Source of the DNA: Pseudomonas kuykendallii
GTDB taxonomy: Bacteria > Pseudomonadota > Gammaproteobacteria > Pseudomonadales > Pseudomonadaceae
Assembly (NCBI RefSeq): GCF_900106975.1
Contig: NZ_FNNU01000003.1
Location: 619,002-683,001 of the forward strand
Direction: 5' to 3'
Length of the DNA: 64,000 bases
Shown here: one piece after another, positions 36,175 through 45,287 of the stretch
How positions within the stretch are numbered: the first letter of the stretch is position 1
Layout of the letters: every line of letters begins with the position of its first letter
The notes under the pieces: generated by a model
The model's database searches: none
Told to the model about the DNA's origin: nothing
The model's input: only the letters and a program-made list of their open reading frames with translations
Translations under genes and position numbers: made by a program

Positions 36175-37905
36175 ATGAATAGATCCTTCGCGTTGCTGGC
36201 CGCCCTGGCTTTCATCGGTGGCTGCCAGTCCATGGCTCCAACCTCGACCGACAAACCGTCGACCGAGGATACCCGCAGTCCTGCCGCCGCACCGGCCAAG
36301 CCGCAGGTCTACGGCTCGTTCGACGAAGAAACCCTTTACTCGCTGTTGGTCGCCGAGCTGGCCGGGCAACGCAATCGCTTCGATCTGGCACTGGGCAACT
36401 ACGTGCAGCAGGCGAACGCGACCCAGGACCCGGCCGTCGCCGAGCGCGCCTTCCGCATCGCCGAATACCTGGGCGCCGAACAGGCTGCCCTGGACAGCGC
36501 GATGATCTGGGCCACCAATGCCCCGGACAACCTCGACGCCCAGCGCGCCGCCGCCATCCAGCTCGCCCGCGCCGGTAACTACGACGAGTCCATGACGTAC
36601 ATGGAGAAAGTCCTGCAGGGCCAGGGCGACACCCATTTCGACTTCCTCGCGCTGTCCGCCGCGGAGACCGACCCCGACACCCGCGCCGGCCTGCTGCAGA
36701 GCTTCGAGCGTCTGCTGACCAAGTACCCGGCCAACGGCCAGCTGCTGTTCGGCAAGGCACTGCTGCTGCAACAGGACGGCCGCCCGCAGGAAGCCCTGCA
36801 ACTGCTCGAGGACCAGCCGGCGACCACCGACGAAGTCGCCCCGCTGCTGCTCCGCGTGCGCTTGCTGCAAAGCCTGAAACGTGGCGACGAAGCCGTTCCG
36901 CTGCTGGAAAAGGCTCTGCGCCAGCATCCGGATGACAAGCGCGTGCGCCTCACCTATGCGCGCGTGCTGGTCGAAGAAGGGCGCATGGACGACGCCAAGC
37001 GCGAGTTCTCGGCCCTCGTCCAGCAATTCCCCGATGACGACGACCTGCGCTTCTCCCTGGCGCTGGTGAGCATGGAGGCCAGCGCCTGGCCGGAGGCCCG
37101 CAGCTACCTGCAGGAACTGATCGAGCGCGGTAGCCATGTCGACGCCGCGCACTTCAACCTGGGCCGCGTCCTCGAGCAGCTCGGCGACAGCGACAGTGCG
37201 CTGGTCGAGTATTCGCTGGTCGGCCCGGGCAACGACTACCTGCCGGCACAGGTGCGCCAGGCGGAAATCCTCTTCGACCAGAAGCGCTACGACGAGGCCT
37301 CCGCGCGCCTGGCCAAGGCACGCGACGAGCAACCGGACTACGCCATCCAGCTCTACCTGATCGAATCCGAGTCGCTGAGCAAACGGCAGTTGCAGGATCG
37401 CGCCTGGACGCTGATGCAACAGGCGCTGAAGCAGTATCCGGACGACTCCGACCTGCTCTACACCCGCGCCATGCTCGCGGAAAAACGCAACGACCTGGCG
37501 CAACTGGAGAAGGACCTGCGGCTGATCATCCAGCGCGAGCCGGACAACGCCATGGCGCTCAACGCCCTCGGCTATACCCTCGCCGACCGCACCACGCGCT
37601 TCGAGGAAGCCCGCCAGCTGATCGAGCAGGCGCACCAGCTCAACCCGCAGGACCCGGCGATCCTCGACAGCCTCGGCTGGGTGAATTACCGTCTGGGCAA
37701 CCTCGACGAGGCCGAGCGGCTGCTGCGCCAGGCGCTGCAGCAGTTCCCCGACCACGAAGTCGCCGCTCATCTGGGCGAGGTGCTGTGGGCGCAGGGCAAA
37801 CAGAAAGAAGCGAAGAAAATCTGGTCCGATGCGCTGAAAGCCCAACCTGACAGCCCGGTGCTGCGCGAAACGCTGCAGCGCCATTCCGGATCCGAGACGC
37901 CCTGA
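36175..37905 (+). CDS. TPR-repeat lipoprotein (PA4667-like)
   Basis: A 576-residue protein. Its short signal peptide ends in a lipobox-like FIGGC (Cys at residue 17), followed by a proline/serine-rich linker and about 12 tetratricopeptide-like repeats, such as LFGKALLLQQDGRPQEALQLLE and DSLGWVNYRLGNLDEAERLLRQALQQFPD. A tether to the membrane with a periplasmic protein-binding scaffold is inferred. The Gln after the Cys favours the outer membrane. Partners are unknown; a homologue sits before lolB in P. aeruginosa. Three bases separate its stop from the lolB ATG. Confidence 0.88.
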   Translation: MNRSFALLAALAFIGGCQSMAPTSTDKPSTEDTRSPAAAPAKPQVYGSFDEETLYSLLVAELAGQRNRFDLALGNYVQQANATQDPAVAERAFRIAEYLGAEQAALDSAMIWATNAPDNLDAQRAAAIQLARAGNYDESMTYMEKVLQGQGDTHFDFLALSAAETDPDTRAGLLQSFERLLTKYPANGQLLFGKALLLQQDGRPQEALQLLEDQPATTDEVAPLLLRVRLLQSLKRGDEAVPLLEKALRQHPDDKRVRLTYARVLVEEGRMDDAKREFSALVQQFPDDDDLRFSLALVSMEASAWPEARSYLQELIERGSHVDAAHFNLGRVLEQLGDSDSALVEYSLVGPGNDYLPAQVRQAEILFDQKRYDEASARLAKARDEQPDYAIQLYLIESESLSKRQLQDRAWTLMQQALKQYPDDSDLLYTRAMLAEKRNDLAQLEKDLRLIIQREPDNAMALNALGYTLADRTTRFEEARQLIEQAHQLNPQDPAILDSLGWVNYRLGNLDEAERLLRQALQQFPDHEVAAHLGEVLWAQGKQKEAKKIWSDALKAQPDSPVLRETLQRHSGSETP

Positions 37906-37908
37906 CTT

Positions 37909-38544
37909 ATGCCTGCCGTTCGTTTATTCCTGATTGCCAGCCTGATCGCCCTGCTCGCCGGCTGCGCCGGCCTGACCTCCCGTGAAGCCGTCGAAGGCAG
38001 CGGTGACGCCGCCACCTGGAAAGCCCACAAGGAGCGCGTGACCCGCCTCGACGGCTGGCAGATCGACGGCAAGGTCGGCATCCGCGCGCTGCAGCCTTCC
38101 GCCGGCAGCCAGAGCGGCAGCGGCACGCTATTCTGGCTGCAACGCCAGGACTACTTCGACATCCGCCTGTCCGGCCCGCTCGGCCGCGGCGCCGCCCGCC
38201 TCACCGGACGCGAAGGCGCGGTGACGCTGGAAGTCGCCAACCAGGGTCGCTATCAGGCCGAGTCGCCGGAAGCGCTGCTCGAACAGCAACTCGGCTGGCG
38301 CCTGCCAGTGTCCCACCTGCTCTGGTGGGTTCGCGGCCTGCCCGCCCCGGACAGCAAGAGCCGCGTGACCCTGGACGGCAACAGCCACCTGGCGCGCCTG
38401 GAACAGGACGGCTGGCAGGTGGAATACCTGAGCTACGCCGAGCAGGACGGCTACGCATTGCCGGAGCGGATCAAGCTGCACGGCAGCGACCTCAACGTCA
38501 CCCTGGTGATCAAGGACTGGCAACCGCGCCAGCTCGGCCAGTGA
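37909..38544 (+). CDS. lolB: Outer-membrane lipoprotein receptor LolB
   Basis: A 211-residue lipoprotein with lipobox LLAGC (Cys near residue 20). The mature part has the LolB half-barrel pattern: [57 protein letters not shown] and WQVEYLSY. It receives lipoproteins from LolA and inserts them into the outer membrane. Its stop overlaps the ispE start (TGATG, one base shared), the conserved lolB-ispE linkage. Confidence 0.95.
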   Translation: MPAVRLFLIASLIALLAGCAGLTSREAVEGSGDAATWKAHKERVTRLDGWQIDGKVGIRALQPSAGSQSGSGTLFWLQRQDYFDIRLSGPLGRGAARLTGREGAVTLEVANQGRYQAESPEALLEQQLGWRLPVSHLLWWVRGLPAPDSKSRVTLDGNSHLARLEQDGWQVEYLSYAEQDGYALPERIKLHGSDLNVTLVIKDWQPRQLGQ

Positions 38545-39392
38545 TGCACGACCGCCTGACCCTGCCGGCGCCGGCGAAACTCAACCTGATGCTGCATATC
38601 CTCGGCCGTCGCGCCGACGGCTATCACGAGTTGCAGACGCTGTTCCAGTTCCTCGATTACGCCGACGAGCTGAGCTTCCGGGTTCGCGAGGACGGCGCGA
38701 TCCATCTGCACAGCGACATCCCCGGCGTCCCCCACGACAGCAACCTGATCGTGCGCGCCGCCCGCCAACTGCAGCGCGACAGCGACACCTCGCTGGGCGC
38801 CGACATCTGGCTGGAAAAGCACCTGCCGATGGGTGGCGGAATCGGCGGCGGTAGCTCCGATGCGGCCACCACCCTGCTCGGCCTTCACCATCTCTGGCGG
38901 CTCGACTGGAGCGTCGATCGCCTCGCGGCGCTGGGCCTGAGCCTGGGCGCGGACGTACCGGTGTTCGTCCGCGGCCATGCGGCATTCGCCGAGGGCGTGG
39001 GCGAAGCGCTGACCCCGGTCGAGCTGGAAGAACCCTGGTTTCTCGTCGCGATTCCGCAAGTCGCTGTCAGCACAGCAGAAATTTTCAACGACACGGAGTT
39101 GACACGAAATACTCCCGCCATTACAGTGCGCACCGTTCTCGAACAGGGCGGTCGTAATGACTGTCAGTCGGTTGTCGAGAAGCGTTACCCGGATGTTCGT
39201 AACGCTTTGATCTTGCTAAACAAATTTGTTTCGGCTAGATTAACCGGCACTGGTTGTTGCGTGTTTGGGTCCTTCCCAAGCAAAGCCGAAGCTGATAAAG
39301 TCGCGGCCCAACTTCCAGCCTCCCTGCCAGGATTTGTAGCGAAAGGCAGCAACGTTTCGATGTTGCAGCGCAAGCTTCAGAGCCTGTCCTGA
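38544..39392 (+). CDS. ispE: 4-diphosphocytidyl-2-C-methyl-D-erythritol kinase
   Basis: A 282-residue GHMP kinase of the MEP isoprenoid pathway. The N-terminal [28 protein letters not shown] carries the catalytic Lys, and the P-loop [15 protein letters not shown] is near residue 95. The adenine-binding and C-terminal [17 protein letters not shown] segments are intact. From about base 39060 the codon use changes: third positions become clearly richer in A and T than in the preceding 500 bases, though the protein stays conserved. This AT-richer tail leads directly into tRNA-Gln and prs. Confidence 0.96.
   Translation: MHDRLTLPAPAKLNLMLHILGRRADGYHELQTLFQFLDYADELSFRVREDGAIHLHSDIPGVPHDSNLIVRAARQLQRDSDTSLGADIWLEKHLPMGGGIGGGSSDAATTLLGLHHLWRLDWSVDRLAALGLSLGADVPVFVRGHAAFAEGVGEALTPVELEEPWFLVAIPQVAVSTAEIFNDTELTRNTPAITVRTVLEQGGRNDCQSVVEKRYPDVRNALILLNKFVSARLTGTGCCVFGSFPSKAEADKVAAQLPASLPGFVAKGSNVSMLQRKLQSLS
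39212..39248 (+). promoter_or_regulatory. Candidate promoter with palindrome inside ispE 3' end
   Basis: TTGCTA (39214-39219), a 17-base spacer and TAGATT (39237-39242) form a plausible sigma-70 promoter. The spacer contains most of the perfect 14-base palindrome AAACAAATTTGTTT (39218-39231). It could drive tRNA-Gln and prs from within ispE. The -35 and -10 boxes are imperfect, so this is tentative. Confidence 0.35.
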
Positions 39393-39403
39393 GAAGCAGA
39401 TAC

Positions 39404-39478
39404 AGGGGCGTCGCCAAGCGGTAAGGCAGCAGGTTTTGATCCTGCCATGCGTTGGTTCGAATCCAGCCGCCCCTGCCA
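39404..39478 (+). tRNA. tRNA-Gln (anticodon TTG)
   Basis: A complete 75-base cloverleaf including the encoded CCA. The acceptor arms AGGGGCG (39404-39410) and CGCCCCT (39468-39474) pair perfectly. The anticodon stem GCAGG/CCTGC encloses TTTTGAT with TTG at the anticodon, and the T-arm holds GGTTCGAAT. It sits 11 bases after ispE and before prs, as in P. aeruginosa. Confidence 0.97.
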
Positions 39479-39488
39479 TATTTTATGA

Positions 39489-39537
39489 AGCTGTTCAAGA
39501 TCGCCGCTTCGGCAGCCAGATTTTGAACAGCTTTTTA
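39489..39537 (+). terminator. Hairpin after tRNA-Gln, terminator or attenuator before prs
   Basis: AGCTGTTCAA (39489-39498) pairs with TTGAACAGCT (39523-39532) around a 24-base loop, followed by TTTTT. It can end the tRNA transcript or attenuate reading into prs 40 bases on. Confidence 0.7.
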
Positions 39538-39574
39538 ATTCATCAGGTCCACCCTCAGCCGGCAGGTACTGCGC

Positions 39575-40516
39575 GTGTCCAAGATGATGGTCTTCACGGG
39601 GAATGCCAACCCCGATCTGGCGCGTCGCGTCGTACGTCAACTGCATATCCCTCTTGGTGACGCCTCCGTAGGCAAGTTCTCCGATGGCGAAATCAGTGCG
39701 GAAATCAACGAGAACGTTCGCGGTAAGGACGTCTTCCTGATCCAGCCGACTTGCGCTCCGACCAACGACAACCTGATGGAACTGGTGGTGATGGCCGATG
39801 CCTTCCGCCGCTCCTCGGCTTCTCGTATCACCGCCGTAATCCCCTACTTCGGCTATGCCCGCCAGGATCGCCGTCCGCGTTCCGCCCGCGTGGCGATCAG
39901 CGCGAAGGTGGTGGCCGACATGCTGACCGTGGTGGGCGTCAACCGCGTCCTCACCGTCGACCTGCACGCCGACCAGATCCAGGGCTTCTTCGACATCCCC
40001 GTGGACAACATCTACGGCTCGCCGGTACTGGTCGACGATATCGAAGACCAGCGCTTCGAGAACCTGATGATCGTTTCCCCGGACATCGGCGGCGTGGTGC
40101 GCGCCCGTGCAGTCGCCAAGACCCTGGGCGTCGACCTGGCGATCATCGACAAGCGTCGGCCGAAGGCCAACCAGTCCGAAGTCATGCACATCATCGGCGA
40201 TGTCGAAGGCCGCACCTGCGTGCTGGTCGACGACATGGTCGATACCGCCGGTACCCTCGGGCATGCCGCCAAGGCCCTCAAGGACCACGGCGCCGCCAAG
40301 GTCTACGCCTACTGCACCCACCCGGTGCTGTCCGGCCGCGCCATCGAGAACATCGAAAATTCCGTGCTCGACGAGCTGGTGGTGACCAACACCATCCCGC
40401 TGTCCGCCGCTGCACAGGCCTGCTCGCGTATCCGCCAACTGGATATCGCGCCGGTCGTGGCTGAAGCGGTTCGCCGCATCAGCAATGAAGAATCGATCAG
40501 TGCGATGTTCCGCTGA
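39575..40516 (+). CDS. prs: Ribose-phosphate pyrophosphokinase
   Basis: A 313-residue enzyme making PRPP from ribose-5-phosphate and ATP for nucleotide, His and Trp synthesis. It has the flexible-loop region [18 protein letters not shown] (near residues 95-112), the divalent-cation site [16 protein letters not shown] (near 124-139), and the PRPP loop [16 protein letters not shown] (near 215-230). The start is GTG at 39575 with GGCAGGT upstream; it gives the conserved [17 protein letters not shown] terminator follows. Confidence 0.98.
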   Translation: MSKMMVFTGNANPDLARRVVRQLHIPLGDASVGKFSDGEISAEINENVRGKDVFLIQPTCAPTNDNLMELVVMADAFRRSSASRITAVIPYFGYARQDRRPRSARVAISAKVVADMLTVVGVNRVLTVDLHADQIQGFFDIPVDNIYGSPVLVDDIEDQRFENLMIVSPDIGGVVRARAVAKTLGVDLAIIDKRRPKANQSEVMHIIGDVEGRTCVLVDDMVDTAGTLGHAAKALKDHGAAKVYAYCTHPVLSGRAIENIENSVLDELVVTNTIPLSAAAQACSRIRQLDIAPVVAEAVRRISNEESISAMFR

Positions 40517-40554
40517 GGGCTCTGCCCGCCGCGAACATTCACCGAACGAAATGT

Positions 40555-40579
40555 GCCCCGCCTCCGTGCGGGGCTTTTT
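40555..40579 (+). terminator. Terminator between prs and rplY
   Basis: GCCCCGC-CTCCGT-GCGGGGCTTTTT, a GC stem with a U tract, is centred about 50 bases past the prs stop. Confidence 0.85.
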
Positions 40580-40642
40580 GCCCAACCGCCCGAGCGCTGG
40601 TCGCAAGCGTCGCGGGCGGTTTGGTTTTATTGGAGAACTGCA

Positions 40643-41266
40643 ATGACTGATTTCACTCTGAATGCCGAAGCGCGTTCCGACCTGGGGAAAGGTGCGAGCC
40701 GCCGCCTGCGTCGTAACGCCAGCCTGGTTCCCGCGGTGATCTACGGTGGCGAGAAAGCGCCGCAATCGATCAGCCTGGTAGCCAAGGACCTGACCAAACT
40801 GCTGGAAACCGAAGCCGCCTTCAGCCACGTCATCACCCTGACCATCGCTGGCGCCAAGGAAAGCGTTCTGATCAAGGCCCTGCAACGTCACCCGGCCAAG
40901 GGTTTCGTTCTGCACGCCGACTTCCTGCGCGTCGTCGCCGGCCAGAAACTGACCGCTCTGGTTCCGCTGCACTTCATGAACCAGGAAACCGCAGCTGGCG
41001 TGAAAACCGGCGGTGGCGAAATCTCCCACACCCTGAGCGAAGTGGAAGTTTCCTGCCTGCCGAAAGACCTGCCGGAGTTCATCGAAGTCGACATGGCCAA
41101 GGTAGAAGTCGGCCAGATCGTTCACCTGTCCGACCTGAAACTGCCGAAAGGCGTCGAGCTGGTTGCTCTGGCCCACGGCAGCGATCTGCCGGTCGCCAAC
41201 ATCCACATGCCGCGCGTCCAGGCGGCTGAAGAAGGTGAAGGCGCAGGTGAAGGCGCAGCCGAATAA
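40643..41266 (+). CDS. rplY: Ribosomal protein bL25 (CTC form)
   Basis: A 207-residue L25 of the long CTC/TL5 type. The N-terminal 5S-rRNA-binding domain ([25 protein letters not shown]) is followed by the C-terminal beta domain (residues about 95-190) and a low-complexity tail of Glu, Gly and Ala. It binds 5S rRNA in the 50S subunit. The ATG at 40643 is preceded by TTGGAGAACTGCA. It leads an rplY-pth-ychF series with 33- and 40-base gaps. Confidence 0.97.
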   Translation: MTDFTLNAEARSDLGKGASRRLRRNASLVPAVIYGGEKAPQSISLVAKDLTKLLETEAAFSHVITLTIAGAKESVLIKALQRHPAKGFVLHADFLRVVAGQKLTALVPLHFMNQETAAGVKTGGGEISHTLSEVEVSCLPKDLPEFIEVDMAKVEVGQIVHLSDLKLPKGVELVALAHGSDLPVANIHMPRVQAAEEGEGAGEGAAE

Positions 41267-41299
41267 GGCTGAGTCCGCGCCAAGCGAAGGGCTCCCGTC

Positions 41300-41884
41300 G
41301 TGACCGCCGTGCAACTGATCGTTGGCCTGGGTAATCCAGGCCCCGAGTACGACCAGACCCGGCATAACGCGGGGGCCCTTTTCGTTGAGCGCCTGGCCGC
41401 CGAAAAAGGCGCCAGCCTCAGCGTCGATCGCAAGTATTTCGGCCTGGTGGGCAAATTCAGCCACCAGGGCCGCGACGTCCGTCTGCTGATCCCCACCACC
41501 TACATGAACCGCAGCGGCCAGGCCGTGGCGGCCTTGGCGAATTTCTTCCGGATAGCTCCGGACGCGATTCTGGTGGCGCACGACGAACTCGACATGCCTC
41601 CTGGCGTCGCCAAGCTCAAACAGGGCGGCGGCCACGGCGGCCACAACGGCCTGCGCGACATCATCGCCCAGCTCGGCAACCGCAACGATTTCCACCGGTT
41701 GCGCCTCGGTATCGGCCATCCTGGCCATGCCAGCCTGGTCTCCGGCTATGTCCTGGGTCGCGCCCCGCGCAGCGAACAGGAAATGCTCGATACCAGCATC
41801 GATTTCGCGCTCGGCGTCCTGCCCGATATCCTCGAGGGCAACTGGACCCGTGCCATGCAGCAGCTGCACAGCCAGAAGGCTTAA
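41300..41884 (+). CDS. pth: Peptidyl-tRNA hydrolase
   Basis: A 194-residue enzyme that releases tRNA from dropped-off peptidyl-tRNA. It has [23 protein letters not shown] with catalytic His near residue 23, then [12 protein letters not shown], the Asp of [11 protein letters not shown], and [13 protein letters not shown]. The start is GTG at 41300 ([14 protein letters not shown]), behind a weak ribosome site. It is conserved next to rplY and ychF. Confidence 0.97.
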   Translation: MTAVQLIVGLGNPGPEYDQTRHNAGALFVERLAAEKGASLSVDRKYFGLVGKFSHQGRDVRLLIPTTYMNRSGQAVAALANFFRIAPDAILVAHDELDMPPGVAKLKQGGGHGGHNGLRDIIAQLGNRNDFHRLRLGIGHPGHASLVSGYVLGRAPRSEQEMLDTSIDFALGVLPDILEGNWTRAMQQLHSQKA

Positions 41885-41924
41885 CCTCCACTTCGCTCCG
41901 CGACCATTTCGCGAGGGACACACC

Positions 41925-43025
41925 ATGGGATTCAACTGCGGCATCGTCGGCCTGCCCAACGTCGGCAAGTCCACCCTGTTCAACGCCCTCACCAAGTCCG
42001 GTATCGCCGCGGAGAACTTCCCGTTCTGCACCATCGAGCCGAACAGCGGCATCGTGCCGATGCCCGACGAACGCCTCGCCGCGCTGGCGGAGATCGTCAA
42101 GCCCGAACGCATCCTGCCCACCACGATGGAGTTCGTCGACATCGCCGGCCTGGTGGAAGGCGCCTCCAAGGGTGAAGGCCTGGGCAACAAGTTCCTCGCC
42201 AACATCCGCGAGACCGATGCCATCGCCCACGTGGTGCGCTGCTTCGACGACGACAACGTGATCCACGTGTCGAACTCGGTCGATCCCAAGCGCGACATCG
42301 AGATCATCGACTTGGAACTGATCTTCGCCGACCTCGACAGCTGCGAGAAACAGCTGCAGAAAGTGACCCGCAACGCCAAGGGCGGTGACAAGGACGCCGT
42401 GGCGCAGAAGGCGCTGCTGGAAAAACTGATCCCGCACTTCACCGAAGGCAAGCCGGCTCGCACCCTGCTGCGTGGCCTAGGTGACGACGAGAAGGCCCTG
42501 GTGCGTGGCTTCCACCTGCTCACCAGCAAGCCGGTGATGTACATCGCCAACGTCGCCGAGGACGGTTTCGAGAACAACCCGTATCTCGACGTGGTGAAGG
42601 CCATCGCCGACGCCGAGGGCGCCCTGGTGGTGCCGGTGTGCAACAAGATCGAGGCGGAAATCGCCGAACTCGACGACGGCGAGGAGAAGGACATGTTCCT
42701 CGAATCCCTTGGCCTCGAAGAGCCCGGCCTGAACCGCGTGATCCGCGCCGGCTACCAGATGCTCAACCTGCAGACCTACTTCACCGCCGGGGTGAAGGAA
42801 GTCCGCGCCTGGACCGTCAAGGTCGGCGCCACCGCGCCGCAGGCCGCCGCCGTGATCCACACCGACTTCGAGAAAGGCTTCATCCGCGCCGAAGTCATCG
42901 CCTACGCCGACTTCATCCAGTACCGCGGTGAGGCCGGCGCCAAGGAAGCCGGGAAATGGCGCCTGGAAGGCAAGGAGTACATCGTCAAGGACGGCGACGT
43001 GATGCACTTCCGCTTCAACGTCTGA
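41925..43025 (+). CDS. ychF: Redox-regulated ATPase/GTPase YchF (OLA1 family)
   Basis: A 366-residue Obg-like ATPase. The P-loop [14 protein letters not shown] is at residues 8-21, followed by G3 [20 protein letters not shown] and the ATP-preferring NVAED in place of NKxD. A central coiled coil and the C-terminal TGS domain ([37 protein letters not shown]) complete the family layout. It binds ribosomes and affects oxidative-stress responses. ATG at 41925 with GCGAGGGA upstream. Confidence 0.97.
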   Translation: MGFNCGIVGLPNVGKSTLFNALTKSGIAAENFPFCTIEPNSGIVPMPDERLAALAEIVKPERILPTTMEFVDIAGLVEGASKGEGLGNKFLANIRETDAIAHVVRCFDDDNVIHVSNSVDPKRDIEIIDLELIFADLDSCEKQLQKVTRNAKGGDKDAVAQKALLEKLIPHFTEGKPARTLLRGLGDDEKALVRGFHLLTSKPVMYIANVAEDGFENNPYLDVVKAIADAEGALVVPVCNKIEAEIAELDDGEEKDMFLESLGLEEPGLNRVIRAGYQMLNLQTYFTAGVKEVRAWTVKVGATAPQAAAVIHTDFEKGFIRAEVIAYADFIQYRGEAGAKEAGKWRLEGKEYIVKDGDVMHFRFNV

Positions 43026-43040
43026 GCCTTGCTCGACGAC

Positions 43041-43071
43041 GAAAAAGCCCGGCCTCGTGCCGGGCTTTTTC
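43041..43071. terminator. Bidirectional terminator after ychF
   Basis: GAAAAAGCCCGGC-CTCGT-GCCGGGCTTTTTC can act on both strands, between ychF and the convergent GspN-like gene. Confidence 0.88.
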
Positions 43072-43115
43072 ATGGAAGGGATTCGCCGCGTCTGGGCACC
43101 GATAGGTGCGGCCGA

Positions 43116-43814
43116 TCACCAGGCCAGCGGCTGGTCGACCTTGCGCTGGTTCGGCGTCAGCAGGCCGAAATCGCTGCCCAGGCGCGACAGCGAGCTGCCC
43201 GGAACCAATTCGCCCTTCACCAGGCCACGCGCGGTTTCAAGGTCGAGCTGGAACGACAGTTCGTGCTCGCCGCGGCGGACCAGGTCCAGACGCACCGGAT
43301 ATTCGTCCGCACAATCCAGGCGGAAGCGCGCCGAGCCCAGCGTCATCGGCGGAAAGGCTACCGCCGCATTGCTGGTCTGCAGTTCGCCACTGGATGCGGT
43401 GCAGCCATCGGTATTGCCGCGCAGGCTCAGTTGCCCGCTGAAACGCCCCTGCAGCAGCCCCAGCTGGCCGTTCTGTGCCCACAGCAGGTCGCCTCCGGAA
43501 ACCTCCAGCCACCAGGCCGGCGGCCAGCCGCCCAGGCGCAGGTTCCACTCGCCCTGCCCCAGCGCGCCCAGGCGCAGGTCGACCTGGTCCGCGCCGGTCA
43601 TCCGCCACGTCCATGGCCCGAGCGGCTGCCCACGCCAATACAGACGATCGCCGGCGCCCTTGATCAGCGAACCGCTGACGCCCTCGACGCGCATGTTGTC
43701 CGGCAGAACCCTCGGCAACCACTGCGCCGCCGGCCAGAACAGCGCGGCCAGCACCAGCAACAGGACGACCACCAGCACGCCGATCGACCCACGCAACAGA
43801 CCCGAAACGCTCAT
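43116..43814 (-). CDS. GspN-like (type II secretion protein N) family protein, orphan
   Basis: A 232-residue protein from the ATG at 43814 (MSVSGLLRGSIGVLVV); a start at 43868 adds 18 residues. One N-terminal membrane helix (residues about 11-33, LVVVLLLVLAALFWPAA) precedes a periplasmic domain with MRVEGVSGSLIKGAGDRLYWRGQPLGPWTWRM. This 'G.SG.L..G.A...W.G..LG...W' pattern is the GspN signature. GspN is an accessory inner-membrane part of type II secretion, but no other gsp gene is near. A 37-codon frame ends in an ATGA overlap with the chosen start. Confidence 0.72.
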   Translation of the reverse strand: MSVSGLLRGSIGVLVVVLLLVLAALFWPAAQWLPRVLPDNMRVEGVSGSLIKGAGDRLYWRGQPLGPWTWRMTGADQVDLRLGALGQGEWNLRLGGWPPAWWLEVSGGDLLWAQNGQLGLLQGRFSGQLSLRGNTDGCTASSGELQTSNAAVAFPPMTLGSARFRLDCADEYPVRLDLVRRGEHELSFQLDLETARGLVKGELVPGSSLSRLGSDFGLLTPNQRKVDQPLAW

Positions 43815-43924
43815 GGCCGCCCGCACCCTGCCTTGGCGCCCCTCGACACGCAGTGCGCCCCCAGCCATGGCCGGCAGACGACCGGCGCGCAGTGATAGGG
43901 ACGGAGGGTGTGAAACGCGGGCAT
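43811..43924 (-). CDS. Possible 37-residue leader or small protein before the GspN-like gene
   Basis: The ATG at 43924 has a strong GAGGAG ribosome site 6-7 bases upstream, better than any near the following gene, and its TGA overlaps the GspN-like ATG at 43814. The product opens MPAFHTLRPYHCAPVVCRPW and has four cysteines in total (positions 12, 17, 25 and 34). Translational coupling is the most likely role if it is real. I recognise no homologue, and a chance frame is possible in GC-rich DNA. Confidence 0.35.
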   Translation of the reverse strand: MPAFHTLRPYHCAPVVCRPWLGAHCVSRGAKAGCGRP

Positions 43925-44121
43925 CGAAGGCTCCTCATTCATGGCGAAACGCGCACCTAAGTGCTGCGCCGGATAGCTAACAAGACAGCGCCACAGGGCA
44001 AAAACGCCAGCGAGACACCGAAAAAACCCTCCTCGCCCATGCCTCCGCCGACCATTTGCCCGCAACGGACGCAGATGAACGCTAAGCGCTTGATAGCACT
44101 TCGAAAAAAACGCTCATGGGG

Positions 44122-44150
44122 TTGACAGCAAGGAGCTAGCTGAGAATAAT
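44122..44150 (+). promoter_or_regulatory. Promoter of tRNA-Met
   Basis: TTGACA (44122-44127), a 17-base spacer and AATAAT (44145-44150) give a near-consensus sigma-70 promoter 12 bases before the tRNA. The rest of 43925-44121 shows no gene. Confidence 0.8.
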
Positions 44151-44161
44151 GCGCGCCACTT

Positions 44162-44238
44162 GGCTACGTAGCTCAGCTGGTTAGAGCATAGCATTCATAA
44201 TGCTGGGGTCCGGGGTTCAAGTCCCTGCGTAGCCACCA
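44162..44238 (+). tRNA. tRNA-Met (anticodon CAT, elongator type)
   Basis: A 77-base tRNA with encoded CCA. Acceptor GGCTACG pairs with CGTAGCC; the D arm has AGCTCAGCTGGTTAGAGC, the anticodon loop TTCATAA has CAT, and the T arm GGTTCAAGT. It has a strong promoter upstream. The Pf-type integrase gene ends 75 bases downstream, so its 3' end is the likely attachment site. Confidence 0.97.
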
Positions 44239-44246
44239 TACACATC

Positions 44247-44280
44247 AAGGGCTTACCGAAAGGTAGGCCCTTTTTGTTTT
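44247..44280 (+). terminator. Terminator after tRNA-Met
   Basis: AAGGGCTTACC-GAAA-GGTAGGCCCTT is an 11-pair stem (one G-T pair) with a GNRA loop followed by TTTTGTTTTT. It ends the tRNA transcript before the convergent integrase. Confidence 0.9.
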
Positions 44281-44312
44281 TGGCAATAGCCCAAAAATAG
44301 CCCAAGCATGGC

Positions 44313-45287
44313 CTAAGCCACTCGCAGCTGCGCCAGTGGCGACAGTTTTAGCGCGCTGGCCAAGTGATCCGGCGACAGGTGCGAATAGCGCATTGTCATC
44401 TTGATATCACCATGCCCGAGGATGCGTTGCAGGGTGAGAATATCCCCGCCTCCCATCATGAAATGACTGGCAAACGTGTGCCGAAGGATATGCGTGAGCT
44501 GCCCCGGCGTGCTGAAACCACAGCGGTCATAAGCGCCCCGGAAAGCAGCGCGACATGACATGAAGAGTCGCCCCTGCCCCGGCATACCCTGCTCCAGGAT
44601 CAACGCTTCGACATCCTCAGGAATGGGAATCGAGCGGCTTCGGCTGTTCTTCGTCTTGTGAAAGTGCACCTTGCCACCGAACACATCCGAACGGCGCAAC
44701 GTCTCAGCCTCATTCCACCGACAACCTGTCGAAGCGCAGATCAGCGCTACCGGATAGCAGTGCGTGTTCATGCTCGCTTTGCATTCATCCAGCACCCGCT
44801 GGACCTGCTCCAAACTCAAGAACGTCAGCTCAACCTGATCAGTGCGGATCTGCCGGATCGCCGCCAGAGGATTGGACCCGTACCACGCCCCTAGCCTACC
44901 CAGCTCCGAAAACACCGCTGCCAGATAGCGCTGTTCGTGATTGACCGTATGAGGCGACACCACCTTCAGTCGTTCACTGCGATAGTGCGACCAGGCCAAC
45001 GCATCGAATTCCCCCGCCAGCGGATCGCCTAGACGCTCGACGACAGCCAGGGTACGCGACAGCCTCGCCTTCGCATCCTTGAGCGTGCAGCCATGCAATT
45101 GGTGCCACAGTCGAACCAGATCGGAGAGACGATCATCGAGCGGCCTACCGGTTTGAGACCGCTGCCTCAGGTAGTCCGCTTCGTAGCGCAGCGCTGCGGA
45201 CTTCGTTGCGAATCCGTATTTCCTGACGCGCTTGCGACCATAGTAGAAATCGGCCATCCAGCCATCGCTGTGCTTCCTGGCGGTCAT
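44313..45287 (-). CDS. int: Pf-type tyrosine recombinase (integrase)
   Basis: A 324-residue tyrosine recombinase. The N-terminal SAM-like/Arm domain spans about 1-150. The catalytic domain carries Arg190 (STGCRWNEAETLR), His266 and Arg269 (THILRHTFASH), His292 (LGHGD) and the nucleophile Tyr301 (MRYSHLSP). All required residues are present, so it should be active. It lies beside tRNA-Met, as Pf integrases lie beside their tRNA targets, and its start overlaps the replication gene by four bases. Confidence 0.94.
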   Translation of the reverse strand: MTARKHSDGWMADFYYGRKRVRKYGFATKSAALRYEADYLRQRSQTGRPLDDRLSDLVRLWHQLHGCTLKDAKARLSRTLAVVERLGDPLAGEFDALAWSHYRSERLKVVSPHTVNHEQRYLAAVFSELGRLGAWYGSNPLAAIRQIRTDQVELTFLSLEQVQRVLDECKASMNTHCYPVALICASTGCRWNEAETLRRSDVFGGKVHFHKTKNSRSRSIPIPEDVEALILEQGMPGQGRLFMSCRAAFRGAYDRCGFSTPGQLTHILRHTFASHFMMGGGDILTLQRILGHGDIKMTMRYSHLSPDHLASALKLSPLAQLRVA

